NCBI GenBank assembly: GCA_023432565.1
Contig: JAEYUL010000047.1
Location: 1 to 16,041 of the forward strand
Source of the DNA: Actinomycetes bacterium
Lineage (GTDB): Bacteria > Actinomycetota > Actinomycetes > Actinomycetales > Cellulomonadaceae
Reading direction: 5' to 3'
DNA: 16,041 nt
Each line of letters opens with the position of its first letter. Positions within the stretch are counted from its first letter, which is position 1. Below the pieces are notes generated by a model, which had not been told where the DNA came from, ran no database searches, and was given only the letters and a program-made list of their open reading frames with translations. Position numbers and translations under genes: made by a program. Of the stretch, positions 7,119-15,187 are shown piece after piece.

Positions 7119-7988
7119 TCAGCGGTGCCGCTCGCGGAACGCCCCGAGCGTCAGGCCCCGACGGTGCGCGGCGATCGCGACGACGCCCGCGAGCAGCAGC
7201 AAGAACCCCGCGACGAGCAACGTGCCCGACGTGCCGGCGACCGTGACCTCGAGCGCGGTCGTGCGCCACGCGCTCGTGCCCAGCGCGCTCAGCACACGCG
7301 TGTGCACGACCCCGGGCGCGACGAGCGCGAGCGCGCCCAGCGCCGTCAGCACCACGCCACCCGTCAGGGGCGCGGCAGGCGTCCACACCGCCAGGAGCGC
7401 GACCCAGCCGAGGGCGAGCAGCGCGAGCGCCACCAGCACGACGCCGGACCAGTCCACCGTGGCGTCCCAGCCCACCACTTGCACCGCCAGGATGCGCGAC
7501 TGCCCGAGCAGCAGCACGGCAGCGGCGACCGGTGCGAGGACCAGGCCCACCAGCGCGCCCAGCACGTGCGTGCCGACCGCCGTGCTGCGCGGCGCGTTCG
7601 GCGCGGGGAACAGGCCGTCGTCGGTGGGCTCGCGCCCTGCTGACGTCGTCGTCCGCGCGGCTGAGGGCTGCTCGGGCGCGCGCTGCTCGGGCGCGGGCGT
7701 CTCGCCCGTGGTCGCACCGGCGGGCTGGACGGTGGTCGGCTCCGCCGTGGTCTGCTCGACCGCGGTCTGCTCGATCGTGGTCGGCCGGACCCAGGCCGTG
7801 CCGTCGACCGGTGCGGGCGGTGTCACGCGCGTGCTCGCGCGCACCGGCGCGGGTGGCGGCGGGACGGGGTCCGGGCGCACGGTGGCGTGCCTGCCGGTCT
7901 CGACGCCGGGTTCCGCACGGGCCGGCTCCGTCGGCGGCATCGGTTCGTCGACCTCGCCCGTTCGGCGAGGCGCGTCGTCGGCACTCAT
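7119..7988 (-). CDS. Membrane protein with long Pro/Thr-rich cytoplasmic-type N-terminus
   Basis: I do not recognise a family. The 289-aa product has a disordered, Pro/Thr/Glu-rich first half (residues 1-130, with a PVPPPP run and Thr/Glu near-repeats TIEQTAVEQT and APEQRAPEQ). Four probable transmembrane helices follow: about 139-163, 181-203, 207-228 and 251-274. A short basic tail ends in RERHR. The ATG at 7988 is chosen over 8060 because GGGAG lies 5 nt before it and because 1-24 of the longer form look like untranslated leader. Helix order and a charged tail suggest an integral membrane protein with both ends in the cytoplasm. It is divergent from the MFS transporter gene and upstream of acs on the same strand. 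No catalytic motif is visible. Confidence 0.75.
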   Translation of the reverse strand: MSADDAPRRTGEVDEPMPPTEPARAEPGVETGRHATVRPDPVPPPPAPVRASTRVTPPAPVDGTAWVRPTTIEQTAVEQTTAEPTTVQPAGATTGETPAPEQRAPEQPSAARTTTSAGREPTDDGLFPAPNAPRSTAVGTHVLGALVGLVLAPVAAAVLLLGQSRILAVQVVGWDATVDWSGVVLVALALLALGWVALLAVWTPAAPLTGGVVLTALGALALVAPGVVHTRVLSALGTSAWRTTALEVTVAGTSGTLLVAGFLLLLAGVVAIAAHRRGLTLGAFRERHR

Positions 7989-8011
7989 CGCGGCTCCCTC
8001 GGGCGGTGCGC

Positions 8012-8028
8012 GCGTCGCACCGCGACGC
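8012..8028 (-). promoter_or_regulatory. Hairpin in the leader of the membrane protein gene
   Basis: GCGTCGC-acc-GCGACGC is a perfect 7-bp inverted repeat 24-40 nt upstream of the ATG at 7988. A TACCGT hexamer on the minus strand (8033-8038) just upstream could be the -10 box, which would place this hairpin at the 5' end of the mRNA. Confidence 0.35.
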
Positions 8029-8055
8029 CTCCACGGTAGGCGGGCGGGCCCGACG

Positions 8056-8078
8056 GACACGCGCGCGCGACGCGCGTG
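8056..8078. promoter_or_regulatory. 23-bp perfect palindrome in a divergent promoter region, candidate operator
   Basis: GACACGCGCG (8056-8065) and CGCGCGTGTC (8069-8078) are perfect inverted repeats around a 3-bp centre. The site lies in the 243-bp gap between the divergent membrane protein and MFS transporter genes. It covers the -35 position that would go with the minus-strand TACCGT at 8033-8038. This suits a repressor operator, though alternating CG sequence makes symmetry easier to get by chance. Confidence 0.4.
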
Positions 8079-8231
8079 TCGTCACCCGGACCGGGACCGT
8101 CCTGCGGGCGGCCGCGTTTTCGCCCGCTCACCAGGGCAGATGCGCAGACCTTCGTCCCACGAGCTCTCGGTCTGTGACCACAACGATGAGAGCCCTCCAG
8201 CATCCGGCTCTTGCCCGCAGAAGGGACCACT

Positions 8232-9614
8232 ATGAACGTACTCGACAAGGCCAGGACGATCGCCCCACCGGGGTACAACCGGTGGCTCGTCCCGCCCGCC
8301 GCTCTTGCCGTGCACCTGTCGATCGGCCAGGTGTATGCGTTCTCGGTCTTCAAGAACCCGCTCATCGACAAGTTCGAGGCGTCCCACACGCAGATCGCCG
8401 TGATCTTCTCGATCGCGATCGTGATGCTCGGCCTGTCCGCCGCGTTCGGTGGGGCCTGGATGGAGCGCAACGGACCGCGCAAGGCGATGGTGCTGTCCAC
8501 GATCTGCTGGGTCACCGGCTTCCTCGTCGCCTCCCTCGGCGTCAGCCTCGGCCAGCTGTGGATCGTCTACCTCGGCTACGGCGTGATCGGTGGCATCGGC
8601 CTCGGCATCGGGTACATCTCACCGGTGTCCACGCTCATCAAGTGGTTCCCCGACCGCCCCGGCCTGGCGACTGGCCTGGCGATCATGGGCTTCGGTGGTG
8701 GCGCGCTCGTCGCCTCGCCGCTGACGTCGAAGCTGCTCGAGACCTACGCGACGAACCCGGCCGACGCGATCGTGCCGACGATGCTCACGCTCGCCGCGAT
8801 CTACGCGGTCCTCATGACCTGCGGCGCGATCGTCATCCGCGTGCCCGCGCCGGGCTGGCGCCCGCAGGGCTGGGTCCCGCCGGCACCGTCCGCGGCCAAG
8901 GCGATGCGCACGCACGCCGACGTGCGCGTCTCCAAGGCCGTCCGGACGCCGCAGTTCTACCTGCTGTGGATCGTGCTGTTCACCAACGTCACGGCGGGCA
9001 TCGGCATCCTCGAGCAGGCCTCGCCGATGATCCAGGACTTCTTCCCGAGCGTGACCGCCGCGACCGCCGCCGGCTTCGTCGGCCTGCTCTCGCTCGCCAA
9101 CATGGCCGGCCGGTTCGGCTGGTCGACGCTGTCCGACACCCTGGGACGCAAGCGGACCTACATCATGTACCTCGGCGTGGGCGCGGGCATGTACGCGCTG
9201 GTGGCCGCGGCCGGGTCGTCGGCCGTCGCCCTGTTCGTCGCCGCCACGTTCATCATCGTCAGCTTCTACGGAGGCGGGTTCGCGACGATCCCCGCCTACC
9301 TCAAGGACCTGTTCGGTCAGCTCGAGGTCGGCGCGATCCACGGCCGCCTGCTCACCGCGTGGTCGGCCGCCGGCGTCGCCGGTCCGCTGATCGTCAACGG
9401 CATCGCCGACGCCCGCAAGGCCGCGGGCGCGACCGGCGCCGACCTGTACCTGCCGTCGCTCGTCACGATGTGCTGCGTGCTGCTCGTCGGGTTCGTCGCG
9501 AACCTTCTGGTGCGGCCCGTCAACGAGCGGTTCCACGAGCCGGTGGCGCCTGCCCCGGCCGAGCGTCCCGAGTCCGAGCTGGCCGCGGCCGGCGCAGTCG
9601 CTGAGGAGTCCTGA
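8232..9614 (+). CDS. OFA-family MFS transporter (oxalate/formate antiporter-like, monocarboxylate)
   Basis: The product (460 aa) is a twelve-helix major facilitator of the OFA family, whose members move small mono- or dicarboxylates such as oxalate, formate or pyruvate across the cytoplasmic membrane. Family features are the N-terminal YNRWLVPPAALAVHLSIGQVY segment, WMERNGPRKAM in the first intracellular loop, FPDRPGLATGLAIMGFGGGA in the middle of the N-half, DTLGRKRT in the C-half, and FYGGGFATIPAYLKDLFG near helix 10-11. The ATG at 8232 follows AGAAGGGA at good spacing; the in-frame ATG at 8211 has no such site. The stop overlaps the start of a 48-aa membrane protein gene. The nearby acs gene makes acetate or pyruvate a reasonable substrate guess, but the sequence does not prove it. 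Confidence 0.9.
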   Translation: MNVLDKARTIAPPGYNRWLVPPAALAVHLSIGQVYAFSVFKNPLIDKFEASHTQIAVIFSIAIVMLGLSAAFGGAWMERNGPRKAMVLSTICWVTGFLVASLGVSLGQLWIVYLGYGVIGGIGLGIGYISPVSTLIKWFPDRPGLATGLAIMGFGGGALVASPLTSKLLETYATNPADAIVPTMLTLAAIYAVLMTCGAIVIRVPAPGWRPQGWVPPAPSAAKAMRTHADVRVSKAVRTPQFYLLWIVLFTNVTAGIGILEQASPMIQDFFPSVTAATAAGFVGLLSLANMAGRFGWSTLSDTLGRKRTYIMYLGVGAGMYALVAAAGSSAVALFVAATFIIVSFYGGGFATIPAYLKDLFGQLEVGAIHGRLLTAWSAAGVAGPLIVNGIADARKAAGATGADLYLPSLVTMCCVLLVGFVANLLVRPVNERFHEPVAPAPAERPESELAAAGAVAEES

Positions 9615-9760
9615 TGAGCACCGAGCAGCACCCCGTCGAGGCCGCGGGCAGCGGCACCGTGATCCGCGCGCTCGCGATCGGCCTGTGGGTCGTCGTCGGC
9701 TCCTTGCTCGTGTACGGCATCGGTCAGACGGTCATCAAGGCCTCGGCCCTGTTCGGCTGA
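9614..9760 (+). CDS. Small single-helix membrane protein, probable MFS transporter small subunit
   Basis: This 48-aa ORF begins at an ATG whose A is the last base of the transporter stop codon (TGATG), with GAGGAG 6 nt upstream. The protein has a polar N terminus of about 16 residues and one transmembrane helix (about 18-40, AIGLWVVVGSLLVYGIG core), then a short ending KASALFG. Similar short ORFs follow OFA-type transporters in other bacteria and have been annotated as MFS transporter small subunits; this comparison is from memory. Tight coupling and the terminator directly after it argue that it is a real second gene of the operon. It may stabilise the transporter; its exact role is unknown. 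Confidence 0.8.
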   Translation: MSTEQHPVEAAGSGTVIRALAIGLWVVVGSLLVYGIGQTVIKASALFG

Positions 9761-9773
9761 CCCTGCACGCGCT

Positions 9774-9811
9774 GACGACGGCGGCCCGTGACCACGCGGG
9801 CCGCCGTCGTC
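9774..9811. terminator. Strong hairpin terminator after the transporter operon
   Basis: GACGACGGCGGCCCG (9774-9788) pairs perfectly with CGGGCCGCCGTCGTC (9797-9811), a 15-bp stem with an 8-nt loop that can close two more pairs. It starts 14 nt after the stop codon of the small membrane protein gene and ends before the promoter of the next gene. It lacks a T-tract. Confidence 0.85.
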
Positions 9812-9843
9812 GTACCGAGTACGCGAGTGCCAGGTGCGGTGCG

Positions 9844-9849
9844 TAGATT
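9844..9849 (+). promoter_or_regulatory. -10 box of a leaderless gene
   Basis: TAGATT fits TANNNT and ends 7 nt before the GTG at 9857. The interval has no ribosome-binding site, so the transcript probably begins at the start codon. This decides the start of the oxidoreductase gene. Confidence 0.65.
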
Positions 9850-9856
9850 CACGCGC

Positions 9857-10984
9857 GTGACGTACCTGTTCTCGCCCCTGACCCTGCGTGGCACCACCTT
9901 CACCAACCGTGCGTGGCTCGCTCCCATGTGCCAGTACTCCTCCGTCGACGGGTTCGTCGACGACTGGCACCTCGTGCACCTCGGCGCACGCGCGTCGGGC
10001 GGGTTCGGGTTGCTGCTCAGCGAGGCGACCGCCGTGGTCCCCGAGGGTCGGATCACCCCGCAGGACGCCGGGCTGTGGTCCGACGAGCACGCGGTCGCGT
10101 GGCGGCGCGTCACCGACTTCGTGCACGCGCGGGGCACCCGGATCGGCGTGCAGCTCGCGCACGCGGGCCGCAAGGCGTCGGTGTACCGGCCGTTCTCGTC
10201 GTCGTCCGGCTCGGTGCCGCACGACGACGGCGGCTGGACGACCCGCGGCCCGTCGACGCTCCCGTTCCCCGAGCTCGCACCTCCCGCTGCGTTGTCGGCT
10301 GACGAGGTCGCCGCGGTCCCGGAGGCGTTCGCCGCCGCCGCGCGCCGTTCGCTCGACGCGGGGTTCGACGTGGTCGAGGTGCACGCCGCGCACGGCTACC
10401 TCCTGCACCAGTTCCTGTCGCCGCTGTCCAACGAGCGCACCGACGCCTACGGCGGTTCGCTCGAGAACCGCGCACGCCTGCTCGTCGAGACGGTCGAGGC
10501 CGTGCGCGCGGCCTGGCCCGAGGACCGCCCGCTGCTCGTGCGCGTGTCCGCGACCGACTGGACCCCGGACGGGCTGAGCGTCGACGACGTCGCGCAGGTG
10601 GTGCGCACTCTCGCCGGGCACGGTGTCGACCTCGTCGACGTCTCCAGCGGCGGGAACGTGCTCGCCGGGATCCCCGCCGAGCCCGGCTACCAGGTGCCGT
10701 TCGCCCGCCGGGTCCGCGAGGTGTCCGGGCTACCCGTCGCGGCGGTCGGCCTGCTCGACGACCCGGCACTCGCGGAGCAGGTGCTCGCGGACGGCTCGGC
10801 CGACGCCGTGCTCGTCGGGCGCGGTGCGCTGCGCGACCCGTCGTGGCCGCTGCGCGCGGCGCACCAGCTCGGCGTGCGGCTCGGCGAGCTGCCCGCCTCG
10901 CCCGAGCCGTCGGCGGACGTGCCACTGAAGGCCGTCACGACGACGGGCTACCAGCCCCAGTACGTGCGCGGCGCGTTCCGCTGA
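9857..10984 (+). CDS. Old Yellow Enzyme-family NADH:flavin oxidoreductase (YqjM-like)
   Basis: This FMN-dependent TIM-barrel enzyme reduces activated C=C bonds of enones and similar electrophiles using NAD(P)H. The product has 375 aa from the GTG at 9857. Motifs typical of the YqjM-like class are LAPMCQYSS with Cys25 near the flavin, HLGARASGGFGLLLSEATAV, GVQLAHAGRKAS, VEVHAAHGYLLHQF with the substrate-binding pair His176 and His179, SNERTDAYGGSLENRARL, and late FMN-phosphate segments including ADAVLVGRGALRDPSWP. The GTG is supported by a -10 box 7 nt upstream, and residues before it in the longer frame do not resemble the family N terminus. The gene is monocistronic, between a terminator and a convergent malic enzyme gene. 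The physiological substrate is unknown; stress detoxification is a common idea for the family. Confidence 0.93.
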   Translation: MTYLFSPLTLRGTTFTNRAWLAPMCQYSSVDGFVDDWHLVHLGARASGGFGLLLSEATAVVPEGRITPQDAGLWSDEHAVAWRRVTDFVHARGTRIGVQLAHAGRKASVYRPFSSSSGSVPHDDGGWTTRGPSTLPFPELAPPAALSADEVAAVPEAFAAAARRSLDAGFDVVEVHAAHGYLLHQFLSPLSNERTDAYGGSLENRARLLVETVEAVRAAWPEDRPLLVRVSATDWTPDGLSVDDVAQVVRTLAGHGVDLVDVSSGGNVLAGIPAEPGYQVPFARRVREVSGLPVAAVGLLDDPALAEQVLADGSADAVLVGRGALRDPSWPLRAAHQLGVRLGELPASPEPSADVPLKAVTTTGYQPQYVRGAFR

Positions 10985-11177
10985 CGACCCGCGCCCCGGC
11001 CACGCCGCCGACGCCCACGACCCCGGGCGCGTCCTCGGCTGCTGCCGGCAGCACGGTCGTGAAGACGGCGCCGCAAGCCGCCGCCAGTCCCATGACGGCT
11101 GCGCCGGCCCCGGCCCCCTGCTGCCCATGCGCTCAGCATCCACCTGTCGCGCTGGTCAGCGGGTGGGTCTGGTCATG
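10985..11177. other. Convergent intergenic gap, no convincing gene
   Basis: These 193 bp separate the oxidoreductase gene (plus) from the malic enzyme gene (minus). A minus-strand ORF of about 52 codons from the ATG at 11093 to about 10938 would give an Ala/Gly/Val-rich peptide beginning MGLAAACGAVF. It has no ribosome-binding site and overlaps the oxidoreductase 3' end, so I do not call it. No strong terminator hairpin was found; only CGCT-ggtc-AGCG near 11150 is symmetrical. Confidence 0.4.
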
Positions 11178-12599
<1,422 letters not shown>

Positions 12600-12659
12600 G
12601 CCGTCAGTGTGCCGTGCGGCTCCCCGCCGCGCGCGGCATCCGCACCTCGCGTCGCGGGG

Positions 12660-12665
12660 TACGGT
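12660..12665 (+). promoter_or_regulatory. -10 box of a leaderless gene
   Basis: TACGGT fits TANNNT and ends 6 nt before the GTG at 12672, in a 72-bp divergent gap. No ribosome-binding site precedes the GTG, consistent with a leaderless transcript. Confidence 0.55.
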
Positions 12666-12671
12666 CGCCGG

Positions 12672-13586
12672 GTGACGCAGGACGCGCTGGCCGGATGGGT
12701 GGAGCTGACCGCCGACGCGGTCGAGCGGGCGCGCACGGCGTGCGACGAGCTGCGCTGGCACGAGGCCTACCGCAGGCGCTGGCGCGAGGTGCGTGCCGAG
12801 GCCGGGCTGCGTGCGGCGCACGCGAGCGCCGCCCTCGAGGGCGCGCGCCTCCCGCTCGACCTGGTGCGCTCCCTGGCGACCGGGACGACGAGCTGGTCGA
12901 CGTCCGGCAACCCGGTCCCGGCCGACGAGGGCGCGCCGCCCGTCGTGGTCCGGGACGCGGCGTCCCAGGGCGCCCCGCCGGTCGACGCGCAGTCGGTGCT
13001 CGTCGGGGCGCTGCGCGGGGCGTCGCTCGTCGAGGCGCTGGTGCCCGACCTGGGCGCGCAGGGCCGGGTGAGTCTGCCACCGTTGCCGCAGCTGCTGGCC
13101 CGCGCGCACACCGTGGTGGGCGTGGGGTGGTTGCCGGTCGACGCGCTCGGCCGGCTGCGCACCGACGAGCCCGCGCTCGACCAGCGGGGCCTGGGCGCCG
13201 CGCCGAACGGTCGGGAGGTCGCGGCGCGCGTCGACCTGCTCGCGCGGACCGTCGCGACGACGACCGCGCCGGCGCTCGTCGTCGCCGCGCTCGTGCACGC
13301 CGAGGTTCTGGCCGTGCGGCCGTTCGTGGCAGGCAACGGCCTCGTCGCGCGGCTGGTCGCCCGTGTGCTCGCCACGACGGGCGGGCTCGACCCGACCGGC
13401 TCGGTCCTCCCTGAGCTGACCTGGGCCGACGCGCCGCAGCTCTACACCGCGGGAGTCGCGGGATACGCGACGGGGGAGCCGGAGCGTGTCGCGCAGTGGC
13501 TCACGGCGTACTCGTCGGCGATCGTCGCCGGGGCCGCCGCAGCGCGCACGGTGGCCGACTCCGTGCTCGCCGGCTCCTTGTCCTGA
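12672..13586 (+). CDS. Degenerate Fic-fold protein
   Basis: The 304-aa product has the layout of a Fic protein, a family that usually transfers AMP from ATP to a protein hydroxyl. The expected core HPFx(D/E)GNGRxxR appears as RPFVAGNGLVAR (216-227). The catalytic His, the acidic metal ligand and the first Arg are replaced by Arg216, Ala220 and Leu224, while the GNG anion loop and Arg227 remain. Near the N terminus SAALEG (52-57) matches the inhibitory-helix motif (S/T)xxxE(G/N). Residues 130-170 include a PPLPQLLARAH segment like the linker of Fic proteins. The GTG at 12672 follows a -10 box. By position (convergent with the HAD-IB gene) it matches mycobacterial Rv3662c, and I suspect orthology. 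It is probably not an active AMP transferase; some annotations of relatives call it oxidoreductase without support. Confidence 0.75.
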   Translation: MTQDALAGWVELTADAVERARTACDELRWHEAYRRRWREVRAEAGLRAAHASAALEGARLPLDLVRSLATGTTSWSTSGNPVPADEGAPPVVVRDAASQGAPPVDAQSVLVGALRGASLVEALVPDLGAQGRVSLPPLPQLLARAHTVVGVGWLPVDALGRLRTDEPALDQRGLGAAPNGREVAARVDLLARTVATTTAPALVVAALVHAEVLAVRPFVAGNGLVARLVARVLATTGGLDPTGSVLPELTWADAPQLYTAGVAGYATGEPERVAQWLTAYSSAIVAGAAAARTVADSVLAGSLS

Positions 13587-13589
13587 CCA

Positions 13590-13845
13590 CCGCCACGCTC
13601 CCGCCCAGGAGCACGCGCTGGATCTCCGTCAGGAGCTCGTGGCTTGCGCACGACCGGCAGGGATGGTGGGTCCGCGGGGCCTCGGCGCGCACGAGCGACG
13701 GCGCCCGTGGGGACGCCGTCGTCGTGGCTGCTGCCTGAGGGTGATCAAGCGTGCACTCTCGTGGTCGCTACGGGACCAGCCCGGTCGACCTGCCCGAAGG
13801 TGGGCTACACCTGCGCGTGGGTGCCCTCTCGGCTCTGCAGTTGTG
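13590..13845 (-). ncRNA. Candidate Ms1/MTS2823-like structured small RNA
   Basis: The 398-bp gap between the Fic-like and HAD-IB genes shows no convincing coding sequence but a series of hairpins downstream of a good minus-strand promoter. The stems are CACC/GGTG at 13808-13823, a 9-bp stem with a 5-nt bulge (AGCCC..ACCT/AGGTGGGCT) at 13778-13806, GGTC/GACC at 13763-13777, a very stable 11-bp stem with one bulged base (CGACGGCG CCC / GGG a CGCCGTCG) at 13696-13721, and GCTCC/GGAGC at 13597-13612, which could end the RNA. Predicted length is about 255 nt, with ends uncertain. In M. tuberculosis the gap between Rv3661 (HAD-IB) and Rv3662c encodes MTS2823 (Ms1), about 300 nt, on the Rv3661 strand. 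Ms1 binds core RNA polymerase. Gene order and strand agree here. I could not compare primary sequence. Confidence 0.55.
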
Positions 13846-13851
13846 ACTCCT

Positions 13852-13880
13852 GTGATACTCCTGGGCCTCCCGCGAATCAA
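13852..13880 (-). promoter_or_regulatory. Sigma-70-type promoter for the candidate small RNA
   Basis: On the minus strand TTGATT (13880-13875, 4 of 6 to TTGACA) is followed after exactly 17 bp by TATCAC (13857-13852, 4 of 6 to TATAAT). This is the best-spaced promoter pair in the window. Transcription should begin near 13845. The -10 box lies in a near-perfect direct repeat, TGTGACTCC (13842-13850) and TGTGATACTCC (13851-13861) on the plus strand, which could bind a regulator. Confidence 0.6.
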
Positions 13881-13984
13881 GACCCTGCGCGCATCGCTGC
13901 AGGTCACAAGCCCGTCGCGCTCACCCCGTGGGAAGCGTGTCCGTAGTGCGGGACGCGCCGCCGGGCAGGACGGCAGCAACCGGG

Positions 13985-14803
13985 TCAAACCGCACGCAGC
14001 CGCCGACGACGCCACAGCCACCACGCCAGGCCTCCGGCGGCGGCAGCAGCCACCACGAGGCCGCTCACGACCCGTGCCTCGCGGTCGAAGTCGAACAGCG
14101 GCACCGGACGCCGGAACGTGAGCACACCCCAGCCGTTCTCGGCCGCGAGGCGGCGCAGCGCGCGGTCGGGGTTCACCGCGAACCCGTGGCCGACCACACC
14201 CAGCATCGGCGCGTCCGTGATCGAGTCGGAATACGCGTAGCTCGCCTCGAGGTCGTAGCCGTGCGTCACGGCGAGCTCACGGATCGCCTCGGCCTTGTTC
14301 TCGCCGTAGGCGTAGAAGTCGATGTCGCCGGTGTACCGGCCGTCCTGGACCTGCATGCGCGTCGCGACGACGTGGTCCGCGCCGAGCACGGCCGCGATCG
14401 GCTCGACGATCTCGCTGCCGGACGCCGAGACGATCACGACGTCCTGCCCCGCGGCGTGGTGCTCCTCGATGAGCGCGACGGCCTCGGCGTAGACCGTCGG
14501 GTCGATCGCCTCGTGCAGGGTCTCGGCGACGATCTGCGACACCTGGGAGACCTCCCAGCCGGTCACCGTGCGCGACAGGCTCGCCCGCAGGCGCTCGGTC
14601 TGCGTGGCGTCCGCGCCGCCCATCAGGTACATGAGCTGCGCCACGGCGGTCCGCATGACGTTGCGGCGCGTGAGGAGGCCCTCGGCGAGGAAGCCGCGCG
14701 AGAACGCGGTGGCCGACGACGTGGCGATGATCGTCTTGTCGAGGTCGAAGAACGCCGCCGTGCGCGCAGGCCGGTGCGCAGCGGGCCTGTGGTCCTGCGC
14801 CAT
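13985..14803 (-). CDS. HAD-IB family phosphatase with C-terminal membrane anchor
   Basis: The 272-aa product is a haloacid dehalogenase-type phosphohydrolase of subfamily IB (SerB-related). Catalytic motifs are complete: FFDLDKT with nucleophile Asp20 and acid/base Asp22, VIVSASG with Ser126, ENKAEAI with Lys170, and YSDSITDAPM with Asp193 and Asp197. Residues 245-264 form one hydrophobic helix (VVSGLVVAAAAAGGLAWW) followed by an Arg-rich tail, so the enzyme is probably held at the inner face of the membrane. The ATG at 14803 follows GGAAGGA at 5-nt spacing. Its divergent partner is the Ssd-like gene, the same pairing as Rv3661 with Rv3660c in mycobacteria. The substrate is not known; phosphoserine is only one possibility. 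Confidence 0.92.
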   Translation of the reverse strand: MAQDHRPAAHRPARTAAFFDLDKTIIATSSATAFSRGFLAEGLLTRRNVMRTAVAQLMYLMGGADATQTERLRASLSRTVTGWEVSQVSQIVAETLHEAIDPTVYAEAVALIEEHHAAGQDVVIVSASGSEIVEPIAAVLGADHVVATRMQVQDGRYTGDIDFYAYGENKAEAIRELAVTHGYDLEASYAYSDSITDAPMLGVVGHGFAVNPDRALRRLAAENGWGVLTFRRPVPLFDFDREARVVSGLVVAAAAAGGLAWWLWRRRRLRAV

Positions 14804-15187
14804 CGGTCCTTCCTTCCCTGGTCGAGCGTGCTCGCGGCGGTGCCGCACGGGGATGCGCGCATGCACCTCAAGTGAGCCTCGCGGCGGTGGGAGGCACCCG
14901 GCGAGCGTAGCGACCTCGTGCGACACGGCGCCGGGGCGCGCCTGCCCGCCCGCTCGGGCGGCCCGTCGCGCGCGGGCCCGGACAGGCTCAGCCGCCGTCG
15001 ACCTCGGCAGGCGGCTCCACCCGACCCCAGGCCTGGACGCCGCAACCGCACCCCCAGACGGGCGAGCCGGCTCGCTCGGCCGGCGCGTGCCGCCAGCACG
15101 CTCGTCGTCCGTCCCGGCCGCACGCACCGCCGGGACCTGCCGCACCGCCGTAGGCACCAGGGCAGCACGACGAGGAGGAGGTGGCGC
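14804..15187. other. Divergent intergenic region between HAD-IB and Ssd-like genes
   Basis: These 384 bp contain no credible gene. They hold overlapping hairpins CCGCCC-gctc-GGGCGG (14946-14961) and GGCCCG/CGGGCC (14960-14978), and the palindrome ATGCGCGCAT (14853-14862) upstream of the HAD-IB gene. Both promoters must lie here but none stands out; TACGCT on the minus strand (14904-14909) is a weak -10 candidate. In M. tuberculosis the matching gap encodes the 6C RNA (B11). I looked for its two hairpins with C-rich loops and did not find a clear match. Confidence 0.4.

Noticed and set aside
7532..9604. 690-codon plus-strand ORF overlapping the MFS transporter gene in another frame
   Set aside because: Arg-rich shadow of the transporter and of the minus-strand membrane protein gene; no motifs.
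10938..11093. Small minus-strand ORF with an Ala/Val-rich hydrophobic start
   Set aside because: It has no ribosome-binding site, overlaps the 3' end of the oxidoreductase gene and has a biased composition equally visible in the opposite frame.
13663..13984. Plus-strand reading frame through the candidate RNA region
   Set aside because: The translation is Arg/Pro-rich with no family features and has no ribosome-binding site. The hairpins and minus-strand promoter explain the region better.
14804..15187. 6C (B11) RNA expected from synteny with M. tuberculosis
   Set aside because: No pair of adjacent hairpins with C-rich loops was found on either strand; the longest C run is five, at about 15053. 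A covariance search could still find a divergent copy.
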